Source: Luteimonas gilva
Lineage (GTDB): Bacteria > Pseudomonadota > Gammaproteobacteria > Xanthomonadales > Xanthomonadaceae
Length of the DNA stretch: 64,000 nucleotides
Direction: 5' to 3'
Assembly (NCBI RefSeq): GCF_005239095.1
Contig: NZ_SZUA01000001.1
Location: 460,848-524,847 of the forward strand
The notes below the pieces were generated by a model that had not been told where the DNA came from, made no database searches, and saw only the letters and a list, made by a program, of their open reading frames with translations. Each line of letters opens with the position of its first letter. Within the stretch, counting starts at the first letter, position 1. Shown piece after piece: positions 8,672 through 18,584 of the stretch. The position numbers were made by a program, and so were the translations under genes.

Positions 8672-9280
8672 ATGGCCGACACCCGCAAAATCCTCTGGCT
8701 TGTAGCGGCGCTGGCGCTTTCGCTGCTGCTGATGGGGCTGCTGTATGCGCAGAACCGCCATCTGCGGCTGGTCCGGGACGAGCTGCAGAGCCGCGCCTTT
8801 CAGCCTTACGTCGAGATGTGGTTGCCGGAGGTCTGGACCAAGACTTTGGACGGCGTGCCGATCCGGCTGGGCACGCCGCCGGCGCGCTATCAAGTGCTGT
8901 ACTTCTTCGCGCAGGATTGCCCCTTGTGTCCCGGCTCGGCACCGGCCGTGCGCGCTTTGGCGCAGCGGCTGAGCCGCGATCCCAGCGTCGAGATGGTCGG
9001 CGTGGGCACCGGCAAGCCGGATGCGGTGCGGCGACAGGCGGCGGGATACGGGTTCCGATTCCCGGTGGCGACCTTGTCCGATCGCCGCGCGCTCGCGCTG
9101 TTCAAGGCGAATTCGATGCCGTTGCTGCTCGTCGCCGATGCCGATGGCCAGGTCCGGTATTGGCACGGCGGCGCGATCGAGGATGCCGCGGCGCTGGACG
9201 ATGCGCTCGCGGCGATGGGCCTGGCCCAGGGCAATGGCGAGCCGATCGTGATCGAGCGCGGCGCGGAGTCTCAGGACTGA
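8672..9280 (+). CDS. Membrane-anchored thioredoxin-like protein (TlpA/ResA-like, CPLC)
   Basis: Probable periplasmic thiol-disulfide protein. One hydrophobic segment at residues 7-25 anchors it, and a thioredoxin fold follows with the CXXC motif CPLC at 83-86 after the strand YQVLYFFAQD. A later SMPLLLVADADG segment supplies the cis-proline. The 202-residue length is typical of TlpA-like proteins. The ATG at 8672 follows GGAG by six bases and is preferred over an in-frame ATG at 8648. It stands alone between divergent and convergent neighbours, so its partner is not evident. Confidence 0.75.
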   Translation: MADTRKILWLVAALALSLLLMGLLYAQNRHLRLVRDELQSRAFQPYVEMWLPEVWTKTLDGVPIRLGTPPARYQVLYFFAQDCPLCPGSAPAVRALAQRLSRDPSVEMVGVGTGKPDAVRRQAAGYGFRFPVATLSDRRALALFKANSMPLLLVADADGQVRYWHGGAIEDAAALDDALAAMGLAQGNGEPIVIERGAESQD

Positions 9281-9302
9281 TTCGTTTTGCGCGGTGCGCG
9301 CC

Positions 9303-10424
9303 TCAGGTCTTGGGGGGCGGATTCGTCCGCGCCCGCACTTTTTGTCCCGCAGTGAGCAGCGCGTTCGGCGCCAGCACCACCGTATCGCCCGAGGACACGC
9401 CGGACAGCACTTCGATCTCGTTGCCCAAGTTGCGTCCCAGGCTCACGTCGCGATAGTCCAGCGTCGAATCGGGCTTGAGCGCGACGATCTGCGCGCCGCC
9501 GGCGCGCTGCACCACCGCGGACACCGGCAGCATCACCACCGGCGCGGCGCGCTGCAAATGCAACCGCACCGTGCCGACCATGCCCGCCGGAATGCGGTTG
9601 CCGGGGTTGGGCAGGCGCAGTTCGGTGCGCATCACGCCCGCATCGCGCGATAGCGCCTGCGCGCTGCGCGCGACTTCCGCCTTGAAGGTTTCGCCCGGCA
9701 ATTCGGGGAAACTGACTTCGGCCTCGGCGCCGCGCCGGATCTGCAGCGCGACGTTCTGCGGCACGTCGATCACCACCCGCAGCGGATCCAGCGCATTGAT
9801 TTCGAACAGCGGCCCTGCGGCGGCCGCATCGCCGACCACGCGGTCGCCGCGTTCGACGTTGCGCGCCGTCACCACGCCCGCGAACGGCGCGCGGATCGCC
9901 TGGAACGCTTGCCGCTCGCGCGCGGACGACAGCCGCGCCTCCGCCGCGGCGCGCGCCGCAGTCGCGTTGTCGCGGTTGGCCTTGCGGTCGCTGAACAGCT
10001 CGCGCGAGATCGCGCCCGATCCGACCAACACGCTGGCGCGGTCGAAATTGACCTTGGCCAGTTCCTCGTCCGCCTTGGCCTGGGCGAGTTGCGCTTGGGC
10101 TTCGCGCACGGTCTGGTCGACCTCCGGTGCGGAGATCACGGCCAGGATTTGCCCGGCTTCGACCGCGTCGCCCAGGTCGGCGCGGCGGTCGCTGACGAAA
10201 CCGGTGGCGCGCGCGTAGATTTGCGCCGATTCGCCGGCCAGCGCGCGCGCCGGCAGGCGCAATTCGTAGGCCGCATCGGCGGGCTTGGCTTGCACGGTCA
10301 ACACTTCCGGCAAATCGCTCGCGGCTTTGGGCTCGGCGCTGCTGCGTCCGCAGCCGGCCGACGCCGCCAAGATCGCGGCGGACAGCGCGCCGCAGGCGAT
10401 GCGCATCACGAGGGCGGATTTCAT
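9303..10424 (-). CDS. RND efflux periplasmic adaptor (membrane fusion) lipoprotein
   Basis: Joins the inner-membrane RND pump to an outer-membrane channel. The 373 residues begin with a lipoprotein signal, lipobox ASAGC with C25, followed by the two lipoyl halves (RADLGDAVEAGQILAVIS and RAPFAGVVTARNVERGD) around a coiled hairpin rich in Ala, Gln and Lys, then the beta-barrel segment. Its ATG overlaps the pump's stop as ATGA (10421-10424), so translation is coupled. An outer-membrane channel gene is absent here; a TolC-like protein elsewhere is expected. Confidence 0.9.
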   Translation of the reverse strand: MKSALVMRIACGALSAAILAASAGCGRSSAEPKAASDLPEVLTVQAKPADAAYELRLPARALAGESAQIYARATGFVSDRRADLGDAVEAGQILAVISAPEVDQTVREAQAQLAQAKADEELAKVNFDRASVLVGSGAISRELFSDRKANRDNATAARAAAEARLSSARERQAFQAIRAPFAGVVTARNVERGDRVVGDAAAAGPLFEINALDPLRVVIDVPQNVALQIRRGAEAEVSFPELPGETFKAEVARSAQALSRDAGVMRTELRLPNPGNRIPAGMVGTVRLHLQRAAPVVMLPVSAVVQRAGGAQIVALKPDSTLDYRDVSLGRNLGNEIEVLSGVSSGDTVVLAPNALLTAGQKVRARTNPPPKT

Positions 10425-13400
10425 AGGACGACTCCTGCATCGCCGGCGGCGATGGCTTGGGGTTGGGGCGCGGCGGCGCGTTTGCTGCGCCGGCCGAGCA
10501 CGGCCAGGATCGAAGGAACGAGAATCAAGGTGGCCGGCGTGCCGAACAGCAGGCCGCCGATGACCGCGCGGCCGAGCGGTGCGTTCTGTTCGCCGCCTTC
10601 GCCCAGGCCCAGCGCCATCGGCACGATGCCCAGCACCATCGCGCTGGCGGTCATCAGCACCGGACGCAAACGCACCGCGGCGGATTCGTAGGCGGCGACC
10701 TCCGGATCGTGCCCTTCGGCGATCAACCCGCGCGCGAAGCTGGTGACCAGCACGCTGTTGGCGGTGGAAACGCCGATCACCATCATCACGCCCATCAGCG
10801 CCGGCACGCTCAACGGCGTGCCGGTGACGAACAGACCGACGGCGGCGCCGGCGATCGCGATCGGCAATCCCGACATCGCCACCAGCGGCTGGATCCACGA
10901 TTGGAAGTTGACGACCAGCACCAGAAACACCAGCACCGCCGACATCAGCAGGCCGCCGGCCAGCTCGCGATAAGCGCTCTGCATTTCGCCGGCCTGGCCG
11001 ACGATCTCGATGCGGTTGCCCGGTTTCAGCTTGCCTTGCAGGTCGGCGGTGATCCGGGTCAGGCGGTCGTACACGCTGCCCAAGTCCGCGCCTTGCACGT
11101 TGGCCAGCACGCTGATGGTCGGTGCGAGCGTGGTTCGCGCCAAGCTGGCCGGCACGTTGCGCGGCGTGACCGTGGCGATGTTGCGCAACAGGACGGCTTG
11201 GCCGTCGGCGCCGACCCGCAACGGCGCATTGAGCAGGGTGTCGATATCGGTGAGGTTCGACGGCGGCGCTTGCACCTGCACGGTGTAGGCGATCGCGTTG
11301 ACGGTGTCGGTCCAGTACACCGGCGACACCGTGCCGGCCGAACCCAATACCGCGAGCACCGCGCGGCTGGCTTGCTGCGCATCCAGTCCCAATTGCGCGG
11401 CGCGGGTGCGATCGATGCGCACCTGGTATTCCGGCAGGTCGAGCACTTGGCGCAGGGCCACGTCGACCGCGCCCGGCACCTTGCCCAATTGCTGTTCGAT
11501 GTCGCGCGCCAAGGCCAGATTGCCGGGCACGTCGCGGCCGATCAGCCGCACTTCGAATGCCGCGGCCGCGGAGCCCGCCAAAGTGCGGCTGGTCGCATCC
11601 GGCGGACGCTCGAACAGCTTCGCCTCGGGGAAGCGTTCGGCGATGCGTTGCCGGATTTTCGCCAGATATTCCTGGCTAGGCGCATGCGGCGAGCGCAATT
11701 GCAGGAAAACCTCGGCTTCGAACGAACCGACCACCGCGCTGTCCACCAACGACAGGTTGATCGCGTCCGGAACGCCTATCTGCTCATAGACCGTCTGCAA
11801 TTCCTGCGGCGGGACGATCTTGCGGATCTCGCGCTGGATCTCGGTCAACTTGGCCGCGGTCTCCTCCAAACGCGTGCCGGTCGGCAGCCGCACTTGCAGG
11901 CGCAGCTGGCCGGCGTCGACCTGCGGGAAGTATTCGCGGCCCAGCGACATCGCCGCGCCCGCGCCCAGCGCGAAAATCAACAGCGCCGCCAGTGCGAGGA
12001 TGCCGCCATGGTGGCCCAGCCGCACCAGCAAGGCGTGGTGGCGCTCGCGCAGCGATTCCAGCGCGTGTTCGACTCGCCCGTTCACCGCCAGCAGCAGCTT
12101 TTCCGGTGCCCAGCGCGGGTTCTTGCGGCTTTCGATGTCGGCCGGCAACAGCAGATAGCACAGCACCGGGATCAGCGTGCGCGACAGCAGGAACGAGGCC
12201 GCCATCGCGAAGATCACCGCCAGCGCGAGCGGGGTGAACACCCAAGCCGACAATCCGGTCATCAGCAGGATCGGCGTCAGCACGATGCAGATCGCGATGG
12301 TGGACACCATCTCCGGGAACACCACTTCGCGCGCGCTGTCCAGGATCGCGGTGCGCACGTCCTTGCCGAGCGCGATATTGCGATTGGTGTTTTCCACGTC
12401 GACCACCGCGTTGTCGACCAGGATGCCGATCGCCAGCGCCAAGCCGCCGAGCGTCATCACGTTGAAGGTGTAACCGAGCAGGCTGAGCAGCGCCACGGAG
12501 GCCAGCAACGCCAGCGGGATGGCCGACAGGACGATCGCGCTCGAGCGCCACGAGCCGATGAACACCAGCACCACGAACGCGACCAGCAGGCCCACCAGCA
12601 GCGCTTCGTGCTGGATGGAGCCGATCGCGTGGTCGACGAACACCGATTGATCGAAGATCGCCTGGATCTTCGTGCCCGGCGGCGCCGAGGCTTCGATCTC
12701 GGGCAGCCGCTCGCGCACCGCGCGCACGATCTCCACCGCCGACGCGCCGCCGAGCTTGATCAACGCCACCGCCACCGCGCTGGAGCCGTCCATGCGCGCC
12801 ACGTTGGTCTGCAGCGCGCCGCCGTCGCGCACCGAAGCGATGTCGCGGACGTAGATGACGGTGCCGTTGCGCGCAGCGACCGGGATGTCGAGGAATTCGG
12901 CCGCGGTCGCCGGGCTGGTGTCGAGCGAGACCTGCAGCTCGCGCGCGCCTTCGCGGATGGAGCCGGAGGGCAGGGTGGGGCTGCCGCGTTCCAGCGCCGT
13001 GGTCACGTCGGCCGGGGTCAGGCCGTAGGTCTGCAATGCGGACGGGTCCAGATCGACCATGATCTGTCGCGGCGCGCCGCCGTAAGGCAGAGTCATGCGG
13101 ATGCCGGGGATGGTTTGGATCTGCGAACGCAGTTGCAGGCGCGCGTAGTCGTACAGCTGCGCTTCGGTCAAAGAGTCCGACGACAGCACCAATTGCAGCA
13201 CCGGCGTGCTGGACACGTTGTTGCGGATCACCAGGGGCGGCGAAGTGCCCGGCGGCATGCGCCGCAAAATCGTCTGCGACACCGCGGTGATTTGCACCAG
13301 CGCGCGGTCCAGGCTGACCGTGGGCTGGAATTCGATGCGGACGATGCTGGCGCCGTTGATCGTCTCGGAGCTGACTTCCTTCAGATCGTCGACCGTATTC

Positions 13401-13615
13401 AGGATCGCCGCCTCGGAGAACGAAGTCATCTTCGCGGCGACATCGGCCGCCGGCAGGCCGTTATAGGTCCAGACCAGATTGACCGAGGGGATGCCGACCT
13501 CGGGCAGGATGTCGGTGGGCATGCGCCGTGCGGCCAACACGCCGAACAGCAGGATCAAGATCGCGAGGACGCCGATCGTGTAACGGCGCGCCAGGGCGTA
13601 TTGGACGATCCACAT
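10421..13615 (-). CDS. RND family multidrug efflux pump, inner membrane
   Basis: Proton-driven exporter of 1,064 residues, the normal RND size, with two repeats each made of a transmembrane helix, a large periplasmic loop and further helices. The N-terminus MWIVQYALARRYTIG and the first loop (ARRMPTDILPEVGIP) match the AcrB/MdtB-like drug-exporting branch rather than heavy-metal pumps. The conserved stretch GLALAIGILVDNAVVDVEN holds the membrane-embedded aspartates of TM4. The frame extends 30 codons upstream, but the ATG at 13615 fits the family start. It is first in the operon with the adaptor and divergent from an AraC regulator, a likely controller. Substrate unknown. Confidence 0.92.
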   Translation of the reverse strand: MWIVQYALARRYTIGVLAILILLFGVLAARRMPTDILPEVGIPSVNLVWTYNGLPAADVAAKMTSFSEAAILNTVDDLKEVSSETINGASIVRIEFQPTVSLDRALVQITAVSQTILRRMPPGTSPPLVIRNNVSSTPVLQLVLSSDSLTEAQLYDYARLQLRSQIQTIPGIRMTLPYGGAPRQIMVDLDPSALQTYGLTPADVTTALERGSPTLPSGSIREGARELQVSLDTSPATAAEFLDIPVAARNGTVIYVRDIASVRDGGALQTNVARMDGSSAVAVALIKLGGASAVEIVRAVRERLPEIEASAPPGTKIQAIFDQSVFVDHAIGSIQHEALLVGLLVAFVVLVFIGSWRSSAIVLSAIPLALLASVALLSLLGYTFNVMTLGGLALAIGILVDNAVVDVENTNRNIALGKDVRTAILDSAREVVFPEMVSTIAICIVLTPILLMTGLSAWVFTPLALAVIFAMAASFLLSRTLIPVLCYLLLPADIESRKNPRWAPEKLLLAVNGRVEHALESLRERHHALLVRLGHHGGILALAALLIFALGAGAAMSLGREYFPQVDAGQLRLQVRLPTGTRLEETAAKLTEIQREIRKIVPPQELQTVYEQIGVPDAINLSLVDSAVVGSFEAEVFLQLRSPHAPSQEYLAKIRQRIAERFPEAKLFERPPDATSRTLAGSAAAAFEVRLIGRDVPGNLALARDIEQQLGKVPGAVDVALRQVLDLPEYQVRIDRTRAAQLGLDAQQASRAVLAVLGSAGTVSPVYWTDTVNAIAYTVQVQAPPSNLTDIDTLLNAPLRVGADGQAVLLRNIATVTPRNVPASLARTTLAPTISVLANVQGADLGSVYDRLTRITADLQGKLKPGNRIEIVGQAGEMQSAYRELAGGLLMSAVLVFLVLVVNFQSWIQPLVAMSGLPIAIAGAAVGLFVTGTPLSVPALMGVMMVIGVSTANSVLVTSFARGLIAEGHDPEVAAYESAAVRLRPVLMTASAMVLGIVPMALGLGEGGEQNAPLGRAVIGGLLFGTPATLILVPSILAVLGRRSKRAAAPQPQAIAAGDAGVVL

Positions 13616-13845
13616 CTTGGGAAATCCCGGTTGGGGGGCGGGAATGGAGGCGACGACCGGCACGCATGTAGCGCGCGTCCTGCGGCGCGGACCGGCTGCG
13701 GACAACCTTAGGCTCGGCCGTATTACCGGCGTTAGACCATTGCTGTCGGAAACTTGCCCGATCCTGCAATTGTACGCAGGCGAAGCGGCGCGGGACGGTT
13801 ATTCGCTTGCATAATCGGCGGTGCCGGCAGAACGGAGTATTCCGC
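13616..13845. promoter_or_regulatory. Divergent control region of RND operon and AraC gene
   Basis: This 230-base space must hold both promoters. A CATAAT at 13810-13815 is a plausible -10 for the AraC gene. I could not pick a clear -35 or an unambiguous AraC-type direct repeat, so no site is assigned. Confidence 0.35.
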
Positions 13846-14772
13846 ATGCACAGCCACGCTTCCGCCGAAACGATTTCCCTGCGCGCCGAGCACGCGCAGC
13901 AGACTGAACTGGCCGACCGGATCGCGCGTTTGGCGCCGGAAGACGGCATGCATCCGACCGCGATCCCGCAGTTGTATTTGGTCCGGATCAGTTCGCCGCA
14001 GCCGTGTTCGCCCGTGCTGTACGAGCCGCGTTTGGGCGTCATCGCCCAGGGCAGCAAATTGGTGATGCTGTCCGGCGAGACCTACCGCTGCGATCCGCTG
14101 CACTATCTGGTCGTGTCGATGACGCTGCCGGTGATCGGGCAGGTGATCGAGGCCACGCCCGAAAAGCCCTATCTCAGCCTGCGACTGGACATCGATCTCG
14201 ACGAATTGAGCGCGCTGATGCTCGACGCCGAACCGCCGGCGCACAACATCGATCGCGGCTTGTACGTGGCGCGGGCCGACATTTCGCTCCTCGACGCATC
14301 GCTGCGGCTGATGCGCCTGTTGGAGAATCCGCGCGACCTGCGCGTGCTGGCGCCGGCGTCCTTGCGAGAGATCTTCTACCGGGTGCTGATCGGCGATCTC
14401 GGCCACCGCTTGCGCGACCTGGCTACCGCCGGCAGCCGTTCCAACCGCATCGCCCGCGCCGTATCCTATCTGCGCGAGCGCTACCAGCAGCCGCTGATCA
14501 TCGACGAGCTGGCGCGCACGCTGCATATGAGCGCCTCGTCGCTGCACCACCAGTTCAAGGCGGCCACCACGATGTCGCCGCTGCAGTTCCAGAAACAGCT
14601 GCGCCTGCACGAGGCGCGCCGGCTGATGCTAATGGAAGGCCTGGAGGCCAATACGGCGGCGCACCGGGTCGGCTACGAGAGCCCTTCGCAGTTCAGCCGC
14701 GAGTACAAGCGCTTATTCGGGGCGCCGCCGCGTGCGGAGATCGTGCAGGTGAGGGCCAGCCGGAGCGCCTGA
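13846..14772 (+). CDS. AraC family transcriptional regulator (AraC_N type)
   Basis: A 308-residue regulator with an N-terminal AraC_N-like domain (about 20-175; signature YEPRLGVIAQGSK) and a C-terminal pair of helix-turn-helix motifs (about 200-300; IDELARTLHMSASSLHHQF and NTAAHRVGYESPSQFSREY). The ATG at 13846 has GGAG eight bases before it and is preferred over the upstream in-frame start at 13807. The 230-base divergent space shared with the RND pump operon makes control of that pump likely. The ligand is unknown. Confidence 0.85.
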   Translation: MHSHASAETISLRAEHAQQTELADRIARLAPEDGMHPTAIPQLYLVRISSPQPCSPVLYEPRLGVIAQGSKLVMLSGETYRCDPLHYLVVSMTLPVIGQVIEATPEKPYLSLRLDIDLDELSALMLDAEPPAHNIDRGLYVARADISLLDASLRLMRLLENPRDLRVLAPASLREIFYRVLIGDLGHRLRDLATAGSRSNRIARAVSYLRERYQQPLIIDELARTLHMSASSLHHQFKAATTMSPLQFQKQLRLHEARRLMLMEGLEANTAAHRVGYESPSQFSREYKRLFGAPPRAEIVQVRASRSA

Positions 14773-14773
14773 C

Positions 14774-14848
14774 GTAGCCCGGGTAAGCGCAGCGCACCCG
14801 GGACCATGCGGCGCTCGACCCCGGGTGCGCTGCGCTTACCCGGGCTAC
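14774..14848. repeat. Palindromic repeat, GTAGCCCGGGTAAGCG type
   Basis: Two perfect 29-base inverted arms (14774-14802 and 14820-14848) enclose a 17-base loop. The arm begins GTAGCCCGGGTAAGCGCAGC. It lies immediately after the AraC stop and can form a very strong hairpin in transcripts from that gene, so it may act as a transcript end even though no T-tract follows. It is a member of a dispersed intergenic repeat class, not an insertion sequence. Confidence 0.85.
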
Positions 14849-14894
14849 GGGTGCCAGGGCGCAGCCGCCGCTGGCTAGTTATACTCTGTGAAGC

Positions 14895-15021
14895 TCCGGC
14901 GAAATCGCCGGATTCTCGCTATATGAATCAATAATTTAGCGAAATATTCACATATTACACTTGAACCAGATGCGCGCGCGGCACGGCGGGACGCATCGAG
15001 CCTGAGAGAAAACACCGCCGC
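14895..15021 (+). promoter_or_regulatory. AT-rich leader and probable promoter region of smc
   Basis: A small hairpin TCCGGCG-AAAT-CGCCGGA (14895-14912) followed by TTCTCG could end the preceding transcript. From about 14920 to 14965 the DNA turns sharply AT-rich (AATAAT, ATATTCACATATTACAC), unlike its surroundings, which suggests the smc promoter. No single -10/-35 pair stands out. Confidence 0.4.
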
Positions 15022-18000
15022 ATGCGCCTGTCCACCATCAAGCTGTCCGGTTTTAAATCCTTCGTAGAGCCGACCACCCTTCACCTGCCCACCAATATGA
15101 CCGGCATCGTCGGTCCCAACGGCTGCGGCAAGTCCAACATCATCGACGCCATCCGCTGGGTGATGGGCGAAAGCGCGGCCAGCCGGCTGCGCGGCGATTC
15201 GCTGACCGACGTGATCTTCTCCGGCTCCAGCTCGCGCAAGCCGGTGTCGCAAGCCGCGGTCGAGCTGATCTTCGACAACACCGACCACGCCATCGCCGGC
15301 GAATACGCCGCCTACAACGAAATCTCGGTCAAGCGCACCGTCAGCCGCGACGGCCAGAGCAACTACTACCTCAACGGCGGCAAGTGCCGCCGGCGCGACA
15401 TCACCGACCTGTTCCTCGGCACGGGCCTGGGCCCGCGCAGCTATTCGATCATCGAACAGGGCATGATTTCGCAAGTGATCGACGCGCGACCCGAAGAGCT
15501 GCGCGTGTACCTGGAAGAAGCCGCCGGCATCTCCAAATACAAAGAGCGGCGCAAGGAAACCGAAACCCGCATCCGCCACACGCGCGAAAACCTGGACCGC
15601 CTGAACGACCTGCGCGACGAAGTCGGCAAGCAGCTCGAGCATCTCAAGCGCCAGGCGCGCCAGGCCGAGCAGTACCAGGCCATCCAAGCCGAACGCAAGA
15701 TCAAGGACGCCGAGTGGAAGGCGTTGGAATACCGCGGCCTGGACGCGCAGCTGCAAGCGCGCCGCGAAGCGCTTTCGCAGCAGGAAACCAAGCTGCAGCA
15801 ATTGATCGCCGAGCAGCGCGAGGCCGAACGTCTGCTGGAAACCGGCCGCGTGCGCCGCGACGAGGCCGCCGAAGCCTTGAACAAGGCCCAGGCCGAAGGC
15901 TACGAAGTGGGCGGCAACCTGGCCCGGATCGAACAGCAGATCCAGCACCAGCAGGAAATGGCGCAGCGCCTGCAGAAGGCGCGCGAAGAGGCCGAACAGC
16001 AACTGGCCGAACTGGGCGAACACATCAGCGGCGACCAAACCAAGCTGGACGTGCTGCGCGCGGCGCTCGCCGAACTCGAGCCGCAACTCGAACAATTGCG
16101 CCAGGACGACGGCGCCCGCCAGGACGCCCTGCGCGACGCCGAAGCCGCGCTCGCGGACTGGCAGCAACGTTGGGACGCGCATGCCCGCGAGCAATCCGAG
16201 GCCGCGCGCGCCGGCGACGTCGAACGCACGCGCGTCGATTACTTGGATCGCCAGGCGCTGGACGCCGAGCGTCGCCGCGAAGCGCTGAGCAACGAACGCA
16301 GCGGATTGGACCTGGAAGCGCTGGCGGCGTCCTTCGCCCAGATCCAGTCGCAGCACGATGCGCAGAAATCCTCGCTCGAAACGCTGGACCAGGAAGTGGA
16401 AGCGCGCAAGCAGGCGCTGACTTCGCTACAGGATCAGCAGCGCGCCGCCCAGGCCGAGCTGGCCGAAGTGCGCAAGCAAGCGCAAACCATGCGCGGCCGC
16501 TTGTCTTCGCTGGAAACGCTGCAGCACGCGGCGCTCGGCCAGGAGCAGGGCGCGGCGGTCGAATGGCTTAAGAAGCAGGGGCTGGATTCCGCGGCGCGCG
16601 TCGGCGAAAAGCTCGTCGTCGAAGCGGGCTGGGAAAACGCGGTCGAAGGCGCGCTCGGTCAGTTGATCGAAGGCGTGCTGGTCGAAGCGCCCGAAGCACT
16701 GGTCGACGCGCTCGGCGAATTGGCCGAGGGCCGCTTGACCCTGGTTTCGCCTGAGGAAGATGGTTTCGCCGCGCCCGCCGGTACGCTCGCGGCCAAGGTC
16801 GCCGGTCCGACCGCGATCCGCCGCCTGCTGGCCAAATTGCACGTGGCCGAAGACTTGCCGTCGGCGCGCGCGCTGCTGCCGCGGCTGGGCGAGGGCGAAT
16901 CGGTCATCACCCGCCACGGCGAGCGCCTGGGCGCCGGCTGGGTGCGGATGGTGCGATCGGGCGCCGCCAAGCAAGGCGCCTTGCTGCGCGAGCGCGAGAT
17001 CAAGGACCTGCGCGCCGAAATCGAAGCGCTGCAGAAGCGCGAAAGCGAGCTGGACCGCGGCATCGTCGCCTGGCGCGACCGCCTGCTCGCCGCCGAGCAG
17101 CAGCGCGAGGACGCGCAGCGCGCTTCCTATATGGCCCATCGCGGCGTGTCCGAACTCGCCGGCCAGTTGCAGAGCCATCAGGGCCGCTTGGATTCGGCGC
17201 GGGCGCGGATCGAGAAGATCGACGCCGAACTCGCGCAGCTGACCGCCACCCTGGACAGCAGCCGCGAACAATCGCGCGAAGCGCGTTCGCGCCAGGAAGA
17301 CGCGGTCTCGCGGATGGCCGAATTCGAAAACGTGCGCCGCACTTTGGACGAAGAGCGAGTCCGCTTCGTGGAGGCGCGCGACGCCGCGCGCTCGGCCGCG
17401 CGCGAATCGCGCGACGCCGCGCACGCGCTGGCGCTCACGCTCGAGTCGCAACGCGCGCAGGTGCTGGCGCTGACCCAGGCGCTGGACCGCATGGGGGGCC
17501 AGCGCGGCCAGCTCGACGGACGCCTGGGCGAATTGACGTCGCAGCTGAACCAGGGCGACGACCCGGTCAAGGCGCTGGAAACCGATCGCCAGGCCTTGCT
17601 CGAAAAACGCGTGCAGGCCGACAAGCGTCTAAACGCCGCGCGTGCGGACGTGGAGGGCATCGACAACGAATTGCGCGGCTACGAGCAGACCCGCCATCAG
17701 CGCGACGAGCAGGCCATCGTGCAGCGCGATGCGATCTCGCAAGCCAAGCTGGACCAGCAGGCGCTGTCGTTGAAGGCCGAGCAGCTGACCGAGGCGATCG
17801 TCGCCGCCGGTTTCGTGCTGGACGACGTGGTTTCGCAGCTCGCCGACGACGCCGATGTCGCGGTCTGGGAACGGGCCGTGGTCGATTTCGACGCCAAGCT
17901 GCGCCGCTTGGAGCCGGTGAACCTGGCCGCGATCCACGAGCACGCCGAAGCCGCGCAGCGCAAGGATTACCTGGATGCGCAGCACACCGACCTGACCACC

Positions 18001-18525
18001 GCGCTGGAAACGCTGGAAGACGCGATCCGCAAGATCGACCGCGAAACCCGCGGCCGCTTCAAGGACACGTTCGATCGTGTCAACGCGGGCGTGCAAGCGC
18101 TGTATCCGCGCCTGTTCGGCGGCGGCCACGCTTATCTGGAGTTGACCGGCGAAGACCTGCTCGACACCGGCGTCACCATCATGGCGCGCCCGCCGGGCAA
18201 GCGCGTGTCCAACATCACCTTGCTGTCCGGCGGCGAGAAGGCCATGACGGCGGTGGCGCTGGTGTTCGCGATCTTCCAGCTGAACCCCGCGCCGTTCTGC
18301 TTGCTGGACGAAGTCGACGCGCCGCTGGACGAGGCCAACGTCGGCCGCTTCACCGCGATGGTGTCGGAGATGAGCGAGAAGGTGCAGTTCCTGTTCGTCA
18401 CCCACAACAAGGCGACGATGGAAGCCGCGCACCAGCTCAGCGGCGTTACCATGCGCGAGCCGGGCGTAAGCCGGCTGGTGTCCGTCGACCTGGCCGAGGC
18501 CGCGCGCCTGGCCGGAGCGGCCTGA
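15022..18525 (+). CDS. smc: Chromosome segregation SMC ATPase
   Basis: Condensin subunit that folds and separates sister chromosomes. The 1,167 residues show the full SMC plan: N-terminal head with Walker A GPNGCGKSN at 32-40, first coiled coil (about 170-500), hinge (about 505-670, with GLDSAARVGEKLVVEAGWE), second coiled coil (about 675-1010), and C-terminal head with signature LLSGGEKAM and Walker B FCLLDEVDAPLDEAN. scpA and scpB are not in the window. zipA follows after 59 bases and ligA after that, a common order in Xanthomonadaceae. Confidence 0.97.
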   Translation: MRLSTIKLSGFKSFVEPTTLHLPTNMTGIVGPNGCGKSNIIDAIRWVMGESAASRLRGDSLTDVIFSGSSSRKPVSQAAVELIFDNTDHAIAGEYAAYNEISVKRTVSRDGQSNYYLNGGKCRRRDITDLFLGTGLGPRSYSIIEQGMISQVIDARPEELRVYLEEAAGISKYKERRKETETRIRHTRENLDRLNDLRDEVGKQLEHLKRQARQAEQYQAIQAERKIKDAEWKALEYRGLDAQLQARREALSQQETKLQQLIAEQREAERLLETGRVRRDEAAEALNKAQAEGYEVGGNLARIEQQIQHQQEMAQRLQKAREEAEQQLAELGEHISGDQTKLDVLRAALAELEPQLEQLRQDDGARQDALRDAEAALADWQQRWDAHAREQSEAARAGDVERTRVDYLDRQALDAERRREALSNERSGLDLEALAASFAQIQSQHDAQKSSLETLDQEVEARKQALTSLQDQQRAAQAELAEVRKQAQTMRGRLSSLETLQHAALGQEQGAAVEWLKKQGLDSAARVGEKLVVEAGWENAVEGALGQLIEGVLVEAPEALVDALGELAEGRLTLVSPEEDGFAAPAGTLAAKVAGPTAIRRLLAKLHVAEDLPSARALLPRLGEGESVITRHGERLGAGWVRMVRSGAAKQGALLREREIKDLRAEIEALQKRESELDRGIVAWRDRLLAAEQQREDAQRASYMAHRGVSELAGQLQSHQGRLDSARARIEKIDAELAQLTATLDSSREQSREARSRQEDAVSRMAEFENVRRTLDEERVRFVEARDAARSAARESRDAAHALALTLESQRAQVLALTQALDRMGGQRGQLDGRLGELTSQLNQGDDPVKALETDRQALLEKRVQADKRLNAARADVEGIDNELRGYEQTRHQRDEQAIVQRDAISQAKLDQQALSLKAEQLTEAIVAAGFVLDDVVSQLADDADVAVWERAVVDFDAKLRRLEPVNLAAIHEHAEAAQRKDYLDAQHTDLTTALETLEDAIRKIDRETRGRFKDTFDRVNAGVQALYPRLFGGGHAYLELTGEDLLDTGVTIMARPPGKRVSNITLLSGGEKAMTAVALVFAIFQLNPAPFCLLDEVDAPLDEANVGRFTAMVSEMSEKVQFLFVTHNKATMEAAHQLSGVTMREPGVSRLVSVDLAEAARLAGAA

Positions 18526-18584
18526 TCCACGGGAATCCGGAGTAGGGGCCTTGGGTCCCCATTCCCCGCAGCAAGGAGAAAACG

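Noticed and set aside
8472-8942. N-terminal extension of the first GntR protein
   Set aside because: The extra 157 codons are Pro/Ala/Arg-rich and run through the operator and promoter; the ATG at 8471 gives the normal YtrA length.
10457-13711. Open frame over 1,000 codons opposite the RND pump gene
   Set aside because: Same shadow pattern; the RND pump on the other strand has every family motif.
14774-14848. Ends of an insertion sequence
   Set aside because: The 29-base arms enclose only 17 bases and no transposase is near; it is a palindromic repeat.
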